13,725 bases of DNA from a bacterium (GTDB lineage: Bacteria; Electryoneota; Electryoneia; Electryoneales; Electryoneaceae), in assembly GCA_014729955.1 (NCBI GenBank), contig WJJA01000307.1:1-13725 (forward strand), in the 5' to 3' direction. Each line of letters begins with the position of its first letter. Positions within the stretch are counted from its first letter, which is position 1. The position numbers were made by a program, and so were the translations under genes. Below the pieces are notes generated by a model. That model saw nothing but the letters and a program-made list of their open reading frames with translations. It had not been told where the DNA came from and did not search any database. This document shows positions 13,618-13,725 of the stretch, piece after piece.

Positions 13618-13725
13618 CCCGGATATTTCACGAGTTCAAACTGCGTCAGATGCGAGGCGCGCAGGATGAAGCTGTATTGCCATACCGCGAATCCTTCGCA
13701 ACAAAGCAGATGACGTAGTTGGGAC
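13618..13725 (+). mobile_element. MITE copy C, left 108 bp only (cut by window end)
   Basis: Aligns without gaps to the left part of copy A (2657-2764) with about ten differences. It starts CCCGGATATTTCACGAG right after ATAG at 13614-13617, whose TAG is the stop codon of the EcsC-like gene. The CTG(C)GTCA (13641-13648) and TGACGTAG (13711-13718) arms keep their pairing through a paired change. The tip hairpin reads GTATTGCCATAC (13674-13685), the exact reverse complement of that in copy A. The right end and second target repeat lie outside the window. Confidence 0.9.

Noticed and set aside
2657..13725. CRISPR array or phage attachment sites made from the repeated 245-bp units
   Set aside because: Copies are few, far apart, in both orientations and have terminal inverted repeats with target duplications; this is a MITE family.

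Overview
The window is GC-rich bacterial DNA with every recognised gene on the + strand. Strong Shine-Dalgarno sequences, exported proteins and a lipoprotein with periplasmic cell-wall domains point to a Gram-negative-type bacterium. The C-terminal DUF4846 and the N-terminal cysteine-peptidase type are mostly seen in Bacteroidota and relatives. The clear AGGAG sites argue against a typical Bacteroidota, so I would only guess an uncultured FCB-like lineage, with low confidence.

Left part (1-7124): a prophage-derived or domesticated phage block. It opens inside a large terminase gene and continues with an HK97-type portal and a prohead protease. No major capsid, connector or tail genes follow. 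Instead there are three closely spaced genes for exported proteins: two unrecognised, and one with LamG-like and beta-helix parts. A 57-residue holin-like membrane protein, a rho-independent terminator and an 86-residue membrane/coiled-coil protein end the block. A 245-bp MITE sits between portal and protease.

Middle part (7125-9344): chaperones. An hsp20 gene with a very strong ribosome binding site lies behind a good sigma-54-type -24/-12 promoter candidate. It is followed by a hairpin-rich gap and a CbpA-type dnaJ gene with its own terminator.

Right part (9345-13725): an 867-residue predicted lipoprotein joining a papain/NlpC-like domain, a peptidoglycan-binding domain, a YafK-type L,D-transpeptidase and DUF4846. 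After it come a second MITE copy (inverted), two palindromic repeats, an EcsC-like gene with a possible TerB-like C-terminus, and a third MITE copy cut by the window end.

The most unusual content is the MITE family, with 4-bp target duplications, conserved internal stems, a flipped hairpin loop and insertion right at TAG stop codons. The four-domain wall protein, the capsid-less packaging genes joined to an exported-protein operon, and the putative sigma-54 control of hsp20 also stand out. No transposase, integrase, tRNA, rRNA or CRISPR array is visible.
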